A stretch of DNA of 64,000 bases from assembly GCF_023073415.1 (NCBI RefSeq), contig NZ_JADPJL010000067.1, positions 1 through 64,000 of the forward strand, in the 5' to 3' direction. Position 1 is the stretch's first letter. Every line of letters begins with the position of its first letter. Both the position numbers and the translations under genes were made by a program. This document shows, piece after piece, positions 1 through 9,517 of this stretch. This stretch comes from Bradyrhizobium sp. 190 (lineage in GTDB: Bacteria > Pseudomonadota > Alphaproteobacteria > Rhizobiales > Xanthobacteraceae). The notes under the pieces were generated by a model, which made no database searches, was not told where the DNA came from, and saw only the letters and a list, made by a program, of their open reading frames with translations.

Positions 1-1994
1 CGCGTCCATCTTGTCGGAACCTGCCACCAGCGGAAGGTGGTAGCCAATGTTGAGGTACCGGTACCAGTCGGCCAGACCGAAGGCGCTGATCTGCGCAGTA
101 GCGGGTTGAACGACATCATCTCCATCGCGTCGATCAAGCCGAGCACGATATCGGCCGCCCGCTCAGCCTGCGGGTTGGGCGAGTGCGGCATCACGACCAG
201 TCCCCCTTGCTGCCGGCAACGCTCCGCCCAGTCAGCCATGATCGCTTCCAGCGGATCGCCGATCGCCGCTTCGTTGGATCCGGTGCAAGAGAGCGGATTG
301 ATGATCTCGCCTTCGTAGCCAAGAAGCGAGATGTGCCCTAGAACCTGCATCCGGTTCTCCGTGCCGACGCGGACGAGGAACTCTCCGTCGCCGCCGAAGT
401 CCTTCGCCCCGATCGTCGTGCGTCCGTCGAAATCGGCGACGTTGGTAAACAACTCGCCCCACTGCGCCGCGAGCAGGTTGACGACGTTGACACCCTCCGC
501 CTTGCCCTCCAGCAGGGCTGTCTGCGGGCTCAGGAAATGGACGTGCGTATCGGAGCTGACCCAGCCCTGTTCGCGCCAGCGCAGCACTCTGTCCAGCTCG
601 AAGGTAAGGCTTTCCGTGTCCGTGGTGACTTCGACGATGCGACGCACAGGCCGCACCTCGAAGCCCCTGCTGATCTCGACGTACACGGGCCCAATCGGCA
701 GGTCCGCGTCGTAGCTGCCATCCACATAGGCGTACTGATTCAGGCCGTTCGCCAGCTCGCCGGCGAAGTTCTCGAACCTGCCGGTGTTCACCTTGCGATG
801 GTGTCCCTTGGGCGGCAGATACTCCCCGTGCGCTCCGTGGAGATGCAGGCGTGCGGCGACACGCACACCGCTGACCTTCTCAACGATGCGGATCTTGACG
901 GGTTGCCTCGCCTGCTCGATGGGCACCGCGTCCAGCGATGTGCCTGCTGCGTTCCCGACGGCGTCCAGCGATTGAAGGTCTCGAACATGCAAGCGGCCGT
1001 CGTCGGAGCGCAGGTAGAGCCTTGCATCGGGGTGCGCGGAGTACTCGACGATGATCTCGTCATTGGAGCGCACAGGCTGCACGTCAGGCTTGTCACCGAG
1101 CCAATCCGTTCTGGAGTACTCAAGTACGGCGCGGGCGGAGATGACCGAGCCCAGGTCCATGCCGATTTGCTCGCCGCGATGGTCGACATCCAGTTCGCCG
1201 AGCTTGTTCAGATGCACCCCGGGCGGCAGCCGCATCCTCAGCTTGCGACGGCCCTGCAAGCGCAGCGGATGCTCCGACAGCTGTGTCGTGCTCACCGCAT
1301 AGACGAGCGAAGCCTCTTGCTCCGGGCGCAGGCTGAGGCCCACGAGCTCCTTCTCTGGATGCGGATTCGGCAGCGCATAGAGCCACAAGTTCTCGCCTTC
1401 ACGATCCATGCGTCCCGATTCAGTGCGAGCCTCGCCGTTGATGAAGCTAGTGCCCGCCGCTCGCCCGAGCGCGAAGTTTTCTCCGGTGCTCGCATGCACG
1501 ATGGGCCCACGCAGCGGCACGGCCCCGAATGCACTCGCACTCCATACGATGTGTTTCTGCTGGATTGCGAACCGCCGCAGCACGGGCACGTCCGCGACGC
1601 TGCCGTCGGCATATCGGAGCGCATACGTCGACACCCGATTGCCGAGCGGATTGCCGTCCGCAGAGTGCGCGGCTGGCCCGATCTCGCCAAACCCTTCAGG
1701 CCTCACGGGTTGATGGTCCGTGACCACATGCACAAAGAGCACGTAGCTGGCCAATGTGGGTAACAGTGAGATTTCGGTAGGATCCTCCCCAGTCCGCAAG
1801 GCCAGCACATCCGGCCCGGCATCGTCGCCGAATAGAAACGGGATGCCGCGATGCGACTGCGGTCCCCGCAATGAGTCGATCCAGCCGGTGTCGCCCGCGC
1901 GCTTGCCGAGCCGCTCGTCCAGCTCCCGGCGCCTGGCATTGAAATACGGCTTCAGATCCACGGGCGTGAAGTGCGGCGATGAGGGTGTTTTCAT
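1..1994 (-). pseudogene. CehA/McbA-like metallohydrolase, partial and frameshifted
   Basis: Read on the minus strand from ATG at 1994, this frame stays open for about 630 codons and runs off the left edge. Around residues 479-486 it has SSDTHVHF, the His-x-His metal-ligand pair that begins the PHP-like catalytic domain of CehA/McbA-family hydrolases. The roughly 470 residues before it would be the family's long N-terminal part. Inside positions 94-101 the frame turns to Trp/Thr-rich nonsense, while another frame continues with QISAFGLADWYRYLN and VAGSDKMDA, which look like the real continuation. One base therefore seems to be missing. The substrate cannot be predicted; known relatives hydrolyse esters and carbamates. 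Family assignment is moderate, and the frameshift could also be an assembly error. Confidence 0.6.
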
Positions 1995-2575
1995 TCGATG
2001 GACTCCAGTTCTGGGAAGTCGTCGCCGAGTCCTATTGATTCGACAGTAAAGCGGTGAACTTTTTCGACTGGATGAAGTCGCATGACGTATGGACAAAATA
2101 GACGAGAGGTCACTGGCGATCGGAATTCTGATTGAGCGTCGAGGGCAAGTAAATGGATCGTACTGTCATTGTGGCGTGTGCGGGGGCTCTTGAATGCAAA
2201 GAAGAACTCGGGTGTACGCATCACTTCTGGCGGAGACGATAGCTCGTGTACTTCCGTCAGCTGAGGTAACGCTGTAGACCACGCCTACAGTGGACACGAA
2301 GCATCTCAGTTCGACGCAACGTAAAAGAATTTCTTTGGGACCTCGGTGACGTCGGTGACAACAACGAGCCCGGCCCTGATCGAGCTAGCCGGATCGAGCG
2401 CGCCGGCGTGCCGCGCCTGTTCCGCCAAGGCACGGGCTACTTTCCCAAGCCGGAATGGGCCCGGCGGCCGTGGCAACCTGAGGATGAAGTCCGGTCACGT
2501 CTCCAGGTATGACCTCCCACATCGAGGATGCGCGCCAGCGAAAAGCGATGCCCGGGGTCGGTTCGCTTTGTCACG
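1995..2575. other. no recognisable gene
   Basis: This stretch upstream of the metallohydrolase gene holds no convincing coding frame. The last 200 bases have minus-strand codons such as DPASSIRAGLVVVTDVTE that may belong to a decayed gene, but I could not assign a family. Confidence 0.4.
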
Positions 2576-2579
2576 TGCT

Positions 2580-3036
2580 CACGGCGCGGCCGCCGCCATC
2601 ATGATCCGGCAAAGGTCGCTCACGTTAGACTTGGGCAGCTTCATCGTGCGGCGGATCGCGCGGGACCAGTGGAAAGGCGGTGTGACTCGAGCAGCAGCGC
2701 CGCGATGTCCAGGTGCGCGGCAGGCAGCCACGCCGCGCACCGGCGACGTCCAACTCGATCAACTCGACTCTCGTGCGCTTGCGCGGCCGCATGATATTGT
2801 TTCACCACAGCTCAGCCGCCTTCGTTGTCGCGGATCACGATGCGCGCTCCACGAGCGACAGGGCAGCCGCGATGTACGCCGGCTCCAGCGCCCGGGTCGG
2901 CTCACCGGTCGGCCAGCCGCCCTCGATGGTTACCCAGATCACGGACGAGTCGGCCCGAGGCAATGAGCCGGGCTTAGGCGGACACCGGCGCGCCGCCGTG
3001 TTCGAGGTAGAGGATGCCGAGGCTTCGCGGATGCTG
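2580..3036 (-). pseudogene. Asp/Glu racemase-family remnant
   Basis: Scattered minus-strand segments match the intact racemase-family protein at 49048-49782 in the same order. The N-terminus reads HPRSLGILYLEHGG (compare PPSLGILLLDRGE). The middle reads TRALEPAYIAAALSLVER (compare GDPGLEPAYVAAAKRLVER). The C-terminus reads ALLLESHRLSTGPARSA, then NVSDLCRIM. The pieces lie in different frames, stops intervene, and the catalytic Cys regions are absent or altered, so this is a shortened, dead copy. It lies directly upstream of the M14-like gene and its 5' end shares a near-identical stretch of about 38 bases with 49948-49985. Confidence 0.6.
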
Positions 3037-3217
3037 CGATTTCCATGCGCGGGCAGGAATGATAATCGCTTGCGCGCCCGATTTCAGTGATCTGGGCGCG
3101 CACGAATGCAGGATTCCGCCGGACGGGCGCGGCTTATCCGAGAATTTCGACGTGACGAGCCGCTTAGCATCTTTTCGCCGCGAACCGCGGCGGCTACTCC
3201 ACGGAGACTTCGAAGGA

Positions 3218-4318
3218 ATGAACCTAGATAGCGCGAACGAGCTTGCACCCGTCCTCTTCTCTGACTCCTACACGGCGGCCCGGCAGAAGTTCCTGACCGC
3301 GACAGCGGGGGCGAAAGCCTACCGGTGCAGCACCCCGGGCCCTTCCGGGGAAGCGCTCTACACAGATGCGGCATGGTACGGACCACGCGACGCCCGCAAG
3401 CTCCTGATCCTGATCTCCGGCACGCACGGACCGGAGGGCTATTGCGGCTCGGCGTCGCAGCTGCTGTTTCTGCGCGCCGGCTTCCACGAGAAGCTTCCAC
3501 CGTCCACGGCAGTGCTGTTCGTGCACGCGCTCAACTGCTACGGTTTCGCGTGGGACCGGCGCGTGACCGCGGAAGGGTGCGACCTCAACCGCAACTTCAT
3601 TGACTTCTCGAAGCCAGTGCCTCCGAACCCCGGCTATGAGGAACTGCACGACTACATCGTGTGCGAGGACATCTCGGAAGAGGGCCTGCAGCGTGCCGAA
3701 GCCGCGCTTGACGCCTACAAGACGAAGCGCGGCGAACGCCAGTTCCAGATTGCTCTCACTTCCGGTCAGTACACGCGACCCGGGGGAGCCCACTTCGGTG
3801 GAAGCGGCCCCACGGAAGCGCGTCGCACGCTAGAGCGGATCGTGGCGGACCACGGCGTCGCCTCACGCGAGGAGGTCGTCATCGTCGACTACCACACCGG
3901 GCTCGGGCGCTTCGGCTACGGCGAGCTGCAATGCGAGCAACAGTCAGGACTGGACGGTTACGAACGGGCGAAGCGGATCTTCGGCCTGTCCGTCACGTCG
4001 CCGGAGATCGGCAACTCGTCCGCTGTCGAGCTGTACGGGACGCAAGCCGAATACTGGGAGCGCATCTTGGGTGACCGGCATACCTACGTGGCCCTCGAGT
4101 ACGGCACACTCGGCGTCGTGAAGGGCCCCAAGACGGGCTTCACGCGCAAGGACCTCTGGCTGTTCCGCTATCGGCCGCAGGACGCCGACACGGAGCTGGG
4201 ACGCGGCATCCGCAAACTCTCCAAGGCGTACTTCTATCCGCAGCACCCAGACTGGCAGGAAATGATTCTCTGCCGATCGCATCAAGTCCATCGACAGGCA
4301 CTGGAGGCCTTCCAATGA
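3218..4318 (+). CDS. DUF2817 / M14-like metallohydrolase
   Basis: This 366-residue protein resembles the DUF2817 family, a branch of the M14 zinc carboxypeptidase superfamily. GTHGPEGYCG (about residue 68) gives the His-x-x-Glu pair of zinc ligands, DYHTGLGRFG (about residue 225) the third His, and ALEYGT (about residue 295) a candidate catalytic Glu. CDLNRNF is also typical. The frame is open further upstream, but I chose ATG 3218 because conserved sequence starts there and GGAG lies 11 bases before it. There is no signal peptide. The gene sits between remnants of a racemase and an M24 peptidase. Because the window also has a DoeA-like hydrolase, it could remove an acyl group from a diamino acid, as DoeB does, but that is inference; DoeB belongs to a different M14 branch. 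Confidence 0.75.
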   Translation: MNLDSANELAPVLFSDSYTAARQKFLTATAGAKAYRCSTPGPSGEALYTDAAWYGPRDARKLLILISGTHGPEGYCGSASQLLFLRAGFHEKLPPSTAVLFVHALNCYGFAWDRRVTAEGCDLNRNFIDFSKPVPPNPGYEELHDYIVCEDISEEGLQRAEAALDAYKTKRGERQFQIALTSGQYTRPGGAHFGGSGPTEARRTLERIVADHGVASREEVVIVDYHTGLGRFGYGELQCEQQSGLDGYERAKRIFGLSVTSPEIGNSSAVELYGTQAEYWERILGDRHTYVALEYGTLGVVKGPKTGFTRKDLWLFRYRPQDADTELGRGIRKLSKAYFYPQHPDWQEMILCRSHQVHRQALEAFQ

Positions 4319-4330
4319 GGACGACTTCCC

Positions 4331-4800
4331 CATGACCGGCGTTCCTTTCCCAAGGCGGAACACGAGGCGCCGCAGCGCAGGATGCTGCAGGCCATGGAGC
4401 GCGCGCGGATCGACTTGCTGCTGGTGACCGTGTACAGGCACATGCGCTACCTGAGCGGCTAGATCGGCCGCGGCGCACATCTCGGCCCCTGCCCGCTGAT
4501 CCTCGCGCCGGGGCGCCGAAACCTACATGGTACGGGAGTACGAGATCCAGGGCATGCGCTGACGGCTGCGGCGAGAGATTGTGGTTAAACACAGCACCAC
4601 GATTTCACGAGGGTGACGGTTGATGTGCTGAGCGGCTCGGCTGCACAAGGCACGCGGCGAACTGGAGATGCGCTGCGGGAATTTCGCGGCGCAGGACATG
4701 CTGGGGCTGTAGCCGCAGCTCCCGGACGCGAAGATCGTCGTGCGAGTTCTGGCCGTGAAGACAAATCCGCAGCGCCTTGGCCGCCACGAATCGCATGACG
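4331..4800 (+). pseudogene. M24 peptidase / creatinase N-domain remnant
   Basis: Just after the M14-like gene, a plus-strand frame reads FPKAEHEAPQRRMLQAMER, then RIDLLLVTVYRHMRYLSG, then a stop, then LGPCPLILAPGR and YMVREYEIQGM in a shifted frame. Further on, QLPDAKIVVRVLAVKTNPQR resembles the linker that leads into the catalytic domain. The order matches the N-terminal creatinase-like domain of M24 enzymes and aligns with the intact DoeA-like protein at 6454-7623. The catalytic half is missing, replaced by IS1380 sequence. The proximity to the M14-like gene suggests that hydrolase and peptidase once formed an operon. Confidence 0.6.
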
Positions 4801-4839
4801 CAAGCCTTTTATGGAACCTCGCGATGCCGACAGAGAGTA

Positions 4840-5250
4840 GCACAATCTGTTCGACCCGGTGTTTGAGTTTGGCCCTGTGGAAACCCGTGCCGTGGTGGCA
4901 GGATTTGACGGTGGAGCAATCACTTCGGATGGCAGGGCGTTGCTGTTCGGCGCGTCGGATCGGGTGATCGGGCGTTGGTTAGCCGGTTTGCCGACTGTTT
5001 CATCGATCGGCGGTGTCTCGCGCTTGTCGAGCATCTTGTGCCGACGCTCGTCGGGCTTGGTGTATTCGGGATTGCGCTCGGTTACAAGGAACTCGACGAC
5101 CGCGACGACTCGTCCGCCTCGGCGTCCCTCGAAGCTTACGCCGCACCCAAGATGATGGCGTGATCCGCGCGGGCCGGCTGCAAGCCGCCGCAATTGCCGA
5201 ACGCGAATGTTGTAAATTTCACTGAGGCTGTAACTGAATCCAGATTGTTA
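4840..5250 (+). mobile_element. IS1380-family transposase 5' fragment
   Basis: One frame reads VVAGFDGGAITSDGRALLFG and a second continues with RFADCFIDRRCLALVEHL and VFGIALGYKELDDRDD. Together they are the conserved N-terminus of IS1380-family transposases. A frameshift near 4970 separates them and the DDE catalytic part is gone. NANVVNFTEAVTES follows at about 5190 but was not assigned. It is a dead relic truncating the M24 remnant. Confidence 0.65.
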
Positions 5251-5317
5251 ATTTGGATCTTTAGAAATTCATCATGCGGGAAGCTGCCGCGAATTCCGAT
5301 TAGGTGATCATACGTTA

Positions 5318-6170
5318 AGCCCCGCTCGTGAAAGTGAGGATCGTTACTCGCCGACGCTGCGACGCGGGCGGCTGTTGATCTCGCGCGATGGTGAACAGAA
5401 CATTGATGCGCCTGACATCCTCGGCCGCGATCGGCGTGTTGGTCAGCCGCGCGACGTCAAAGAACTTGCGCCAGCCATCGGCCCCAGCACGAGGCTTCGG
5501 TAATCTGGTTCTCCTCCTTTGCGAATAGCCTCGTAGAGCTTGCTGAACCCGGCGTAAGCGTCGGCCTGCATTCAATCCGGCACAGCCTCCGATGCTGCTC
5601 TAGATGCTCACCGACGATCCGGCGAATAAAAGAACACGGCCGCCGGCGGGTGTGGCCCGGCAAACCGACGGTCGTCGCGCTCAGAGATTCACGGCCCGCC
5701 GGTCCGGGTGTTGCCCTTGGCCGGGACCGGCAAACAAACTTCTCGGGCACGTGCTGGATCTTTCCGCTAGCGCGGAACGACCTCCTGCATCTCGGTCACG
5801 TCTTCTCCGATCTTGCCCAATCGGTTGTCGCCGCAACATGGGTAGGTCGCCAGGACCGGATAGACATTGCGCTTCCGCGCCAATGCTCCGGCAGCGGCCG
5901 GCGCGCCGGCTTGCGGCGCTCCAATGACGGCCCGGTCGGCCGTGCGCTCTGCGCCGTGGTCTCGGCCGCGGGTTCTCCTCCAGACAGGCGAGCTGCAGCT
6001 CGAACTGATCCATAGCGCTCTACGCTTTAAGGAGTGTCCGAATTGCTCGTGCTGTAGCTTCTTGGTCGTGAGCGAGAGCTTCTCGATCAGCAATGTCCGC
6101 GCCTCGGCCTCCCGCACTGGGCCGGGTGATTGTCACCACGCCATCGGCCAATGACGGCAAGAGAACTTGC
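5318..6170 (-). mobile_element. tnpC: IS66-family TnpC remnant
   Basis: Minus-strand pieces in order match IS66 TnpC. LPSLADGV stands for the N-terminus. Next come KLSLTTKKLQHEQFGHS (the leucine-rich segment), YPVLATYPCCGDNRLGKIGED (a zinc-finger-like CCG motif, then VTEMQEVVPR) and VPEKFVCRS. WRKFFDVARLTNTPIAAED is equivalent to the usual WAHVRRKFFE region. Several frameshifts and a large central loss make it non-functional. No TnpA or TnpB partner was found. Confidence 0.65.
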
Positions 6171-6453
6171 GTCGCCTCGGAATTCGGGACACCCTCGCGG
6201 GCACAAAGCCCAATTGTTGCGGGCGGCTTCCTTCGGCTCGGGGCGAAATACCCGCCCCCAACCGAGCAGCAACGAATGCGAAAACACCGTATCGCCGCGC
6301 CGTCGCCGCGATCTGAGCGGCGAAAGCTTGCAACTTAAAACAGCAACTATGCCAAAATGCCGTCTCTCACTCAACGAGTAGCGCATTTCCTAACAACATG
6401 CATCGAGGACGAACTGGAGTGCAACAGACTGCGCAGTATCACTGAGCTGGAGA
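6171..6453. other. spacer without recognisable gene
   Basis: Short overlapping frames exist on both strands but none resembles a known protein. It separates IS66 debris from the 3' end of the DoeA-like gene, and no clear terminator hairpin was seen. Confidence 0.4.
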
Positions 6454-7623
6454 TTATAGTTCAAAGAGCTGCCGGGGAAGATTGGAGAACGCTTGAGCTC
6501 CAGTGTGGGTAACTCGGAATGTTTCGCTAATCACGTACCCAAAGTCCTCATCCACCCAGTTCCCGAGCATAAGATGGAAGGTCATGTTCGGTTGTAATAC
6601 GGTATGGTCACCTTCTTTGAGGCTAGCCGTTGACTCTAACCAGTCGATTCCGATCGGGTAACCACAGCGCGATTCCTTTATAAACCCCCGCTTTTTGAAG
6701 GTGGAATTGAACGCCGCAGCGACATCGCCACAGGTAGCACCGGGCTTTGCGGCGCCAAGGGCGGCTTCCAAACCCGCTACCTCGGCTTCGTGAATGCGTC
6801 GCAGGCGGTCTGAGGACTTTCCGATTGAAAATGTCCGCATTAAAGCCGAGACATAGCCATGGCGTTGACCGCCAAATTCCAAATTGATCTGAGAGCCGTT
6901 GCGGAACACATCTTCGCTCCAGGGGATGTGAGCCGTGGCAGAGCGCGGAGACGCGCACAGATAGAAACCTGACAGACCTGTTCCTGCCTTGCCATTGGCA
7001 CCGCGCACCAGGGTCGCAATGATCTCAGCTGCGGCATCAGATTCTCTGAGGCCCGGACGGATGACCTCTTTTGCCCGCAACATCCCTGCGTCGGTGATTG
7101 CGGCAGCCTCCTTCATAACCGAAATTTCGAGATCAGACTTGACCAACCGGATCCAAGTTATGGCATTGCTAAAATCGACCATCTTCGCTTCCGGCATTTT
7201 GCTCTTAAACTTCTCAACCGTTTGTGACGCGAGCGACTTCGCCTCAAGCCCTAACCCGCCGCGGGCACAGTTGTGCTCGTGTAAGAAGTCAATGATGACG
7301 TCAAAACCGTCCATCTCGGGATGGCCTACCAAATTTTCCGAATACCCAATTACTCGACCGGTATCCATGAACATCTGATGGAGTGCAGCAGGGGCATCCA
7401 TGCGACGCGTCAGGAAAGTGGGCTCGTCCTCCTTCAGCGAGACAACCAAGCCCTGAGGAACATATCCCGATTTAGCAGTGTAGCCGGTAAGATACGTGAT
7501 GTTGGACGGACTGGTCACCACCAACACGTCAGTCTCGCGCCGCTTCATTTCCAATTTAACCGCGGAGAGACGTCGCAAATATTCATCCCGCGGGAAAGCC
7601 TGTGGTCCTTTTGGCATTGCCAT
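6454..7623 (-). CDS. doeA: M24 hydrolase, ectoine hydrolase (DoeA/EutD)-like
   Basis: This 389-residue protein has a creatinase-like N-terminal domain (VVTSPSNITYLTGYTAKSGY at about 35-54) and a pita-bread M24 domain. RCGYPIGID, NMTFHLMLGNWVDEDFGYVIS and the C-terminal NLPRQLF are close to Halomonas DoeA, which opens the ectoine ring to N-acetyl-diaminobutyrate. In canonical aminopeptidases the metal site is Asp-Asp-His-Glu-Glu; here several positions differ (for example NLEFGGQ), as in DoeA and creatinase. I chose ATG 7623 because AAGGAA lies about 9 bases upstream; the frame is open back to 7701. It is the last gene of the ABC transporter operon, 94 bases after the permease stop. A creatinase-type hydrolase acting on another cyclic amidine is the main alternative. 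Confidence 0.7.
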   Translation of the reverse strand: MAMPKGPQAFPRDEYLRRLSAVKLEMKRRETDVLVVTSPSNITYLTGYTAKSGYVPQGLVVSLKEDEPTFLTRRMDAPAALHQMFMDTGRVIGYSENLVGHPEMDGFDVIIDFLHEHNCARGGLGLEAKSLASQTVEKFKSKMPEAKMVDFSNAITWIRLVKSDLEISVMKEAAAITDAGMLRAKEVIRPGLRESDAAAEIIATLVRGANGKAGTGLSGFYLCASPRSATAHIPWSEDVFRNGSQINLEFGGQRHGYVSALMRTFSIGKSSDRLRRIHEAEVAGLEAALGAAKPGATCGDVAAAFNSTFKKRGFIKESRCGYPIGIDWLESTASLKEGDHTVLQPNMTFHLMLGNWVDEDFGYVISETFRVTHTGAQAFSNLPRQLFEL

Positions 7624-7717
7624 GGCATCATTTCCTTCGAATTTAAGTAAGAGGTGGTATCTGCTCGGATAAGTCAGGACTTGGACGCGCTTGGAACGCA
7701 ACCGATTGCGTTCGTCG

Positions 7718-9496
7718 TCAAGTCGCCGGTTCCGTCAGCATATGGGAAGCATTCAGCCTCGACCGTCGCCAGACGAAATAAAGAGCAACAAGCCAAAGCA
7801 AGGGCATGAGCGTCAGCAATGACCCCACTGCAGCGATCGTTGGGTCGATCTGCTGCTTGATGTTCTCCAGCAGCTTCAACGGGAGAGTCGTGACCGCAAA
7901 CGCACTGACCAGCGAAGTTACAACGACCTCATCGAAAGAGTGCATGAAAGCGAACACAGCTCCGCCGATGATACCTGGTCGGATCAACGGAAGCGTCACT
8001 CTCGTAAATGTTCTCAGTGGTCCAGCCCGCATGCTTTGAGCTGCCTGCTCCAATGTTCTATCGAAGTTAGCTAAAGTGGCCGAGACGATGACAACAACAG
8101 AGGCGATGGCTCCGATGCTGTGCGCCAAGACAATGCCAGTCTTGGAGCCGAGCAGCCCGAGGTTGACCAAACCGAGATAGGCCGCAACTCCGACGACGAT
8201 AACGGGTATGGTAATGGGCGTCAGGATCACCATGATCAGAAAGCTGCGTAGCCTCGAAGATGTGCGGCTAAGTCCGTATGCTGCCAGCGTACCAACTATG
8301 GTAGATGCAATAGTAGTCGCAATGCCAAGCTGGACGCTGGTCCAAAGAGCCCCGGTCCATGATGGGTCACCAAGAAACGACTGGTACCAGCGTAGTGAAA
8401 GGCTCGAGGGCGGGAATTCTAGAAACGCGGCACCGCTGAACGACATAATGATGACAATCAAGCCCGGGCATAGCAAATATACCAATACGGACAACATAAA
8501 GACGACACCAACGAGCTTCGACCAAGTACCGCCATGAGCGACTTGATAGAGATGGCTCGCCCAGCGCTTAGCGCGATAATGTGTGACGATCTCGTTGATA
8601 TAGCGGGAGCCTTGGCCAAGTGAGGAAAATTGACTCAAACGAGCCCTATGCGATATCTGTGCGGGACGGCCTTGCACATCGGACAGGTTGAATCCGAATA
8701 CAGAGAGCACGACCATGGCAATGGCTAATAGGATATAGGCTGAGGTGGCGATGGGCGCCAAGTCAAAGGTACTTTGAAATTGATCGGCGATAAAGCCTGA
8801 AAGCATAGCATCGCTCAAGCCGCCGAGGGCCTGTGGCGTGATATAGAAGCCGAGGCACCCTACAAAGACCAGCAAAGCGCCGCTTCGCACGCCGGGCAGG
8901 CTGAGCGGGAAGAACACGCGCCAGAAGGCGGCGAAGGGCCGCGCGCCCATGCTGCGGGCAGCCGCCATCAATGACTTGTCGATGCCCTGCATTGCGCTGA
9001 GCAGCGGCAGGATCATCATCGGCAGCATGATGTGCACCATGCCGATATAGACGCCTAGGCGGTTGTAGACGAGCGTCAGCGGACTGGAAATCACTCCAAG
9101 GTAGATAAGCAGATTGTTGATGAGTCCATGATCACCGAGAATCACGGTCCATGCATAGGTGCGTACCAAACCGCTGGTTAACCAAGGAATGAGCACCAAT
9201 ACCACGAGCGTGATGCGCAAACGCTGTGGGGCGGCCACGATCAGATAGGCGGTTGGGTAGCCGATGATAACGCAGATGGCCGTGACCACGACGCTCATCG
9301 TGACGGTTCGGAAAAGAATGACGACATCGGCCCGTTGCTCAAAAAACGCCTGATAGTTAACTAGGGAAAACGACGGCGCATTGAGGCTGGTCAGAAAGAG
9401 CTGAATGGTCGGTATTCCTACCACAACGAGCAGGATTGCGATTGCGGGAATGGTGAGTCCGGCAGGCATTCGTCCGAATTTCTGAAGCACTTCCAC
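7718..9496 (-). CDS. ABC transporter permease, two fused PotB/PotC-like domains
   Basis: The 592-residue membrane protein consists of two binding-protein-dependent permease halves joined in one chain. Each half ends in an EAA-type cytoplasmic loop: AARSMGARPFAAFWRVFFPL (about 180) and AQSMRAGPLRTFTRVTLPL (about 488). About twelve hydrophobic segments are visible. The arrangement matches fused permeases of the spermidine/putrescine and ferric-iron uptake classes, where the single chain replaces a PotB-PotC pair. Translation probably starts at GTG 9496, preceded by AGGGAAGG. Only 21 bases separate it from the ATPase gene, so the two are one transcript. The substrate is probably a small cation or a compatible solute, judged from the neighbours. 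Confidence 0.85.
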   Translation of the reverse strand: MEVLQKFGRMPAGLTIPAIAILLVVVGIPTIQLFLTSLNAPSFSLVNYQAFFEQRADVVILFRTVTMSVVVTAICVIIGYPTAYLIVAAPQRLRITLVVLVLIPWLTSGLVRTYAWTVILGDHGLINNLLIYLGVISSPLTLVYNRLGVYIGMVHIMLPMMILPLLSAMQGIDKSLMAAARSMGARPFAAFWRVFFPLSLPGVRSGALLVFVGCLGFYITPQALGGLSDAMLSGFIADQFQSTFDLAPIATSAYILLAIAMVVLSVFGFNLSDVQGRPAQISHRARLSQFSSLGQGSRYINEIVTHYRAKRWASHLYQVAHGGTWSKLVGVVFMLSVLVYLLCPGLIVIIMSFSGAAFLEFPPSSLSLRWYQSFLGDPSWTGALWTSVQLGIATTIASTIVGTLAAYGLSRTSSRLRSFLIMVILTPITIPVIVVGVAAYLGLVNLGLLGSKTGIVLAHSIGAIASVVVIVSATLANFDRTLEQAAQSMRAGPLRTFTRVTLPLIRPGIIGGAVFAFMHSFDEVVVTSLVSAFAVTTLPLKLLENIKQQIDPTIAAVGSLLTLMPLLWLVALYFVWRRSRLNASHMLTEPAT

Positions 9497-9517
9497 TGCG
9501 CCTTCCCTCGTAGCTTC

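Noticed and set aside
537..1763. 408-codon plus-strand frame
   Set aside because: Antisense to a recognisable metallohydrolase; its translation resembles no protein family.
2346..2966. 206-codon plus-strand frame
   Set aside because: Opposite to the racemase remnant and without family resemblance.
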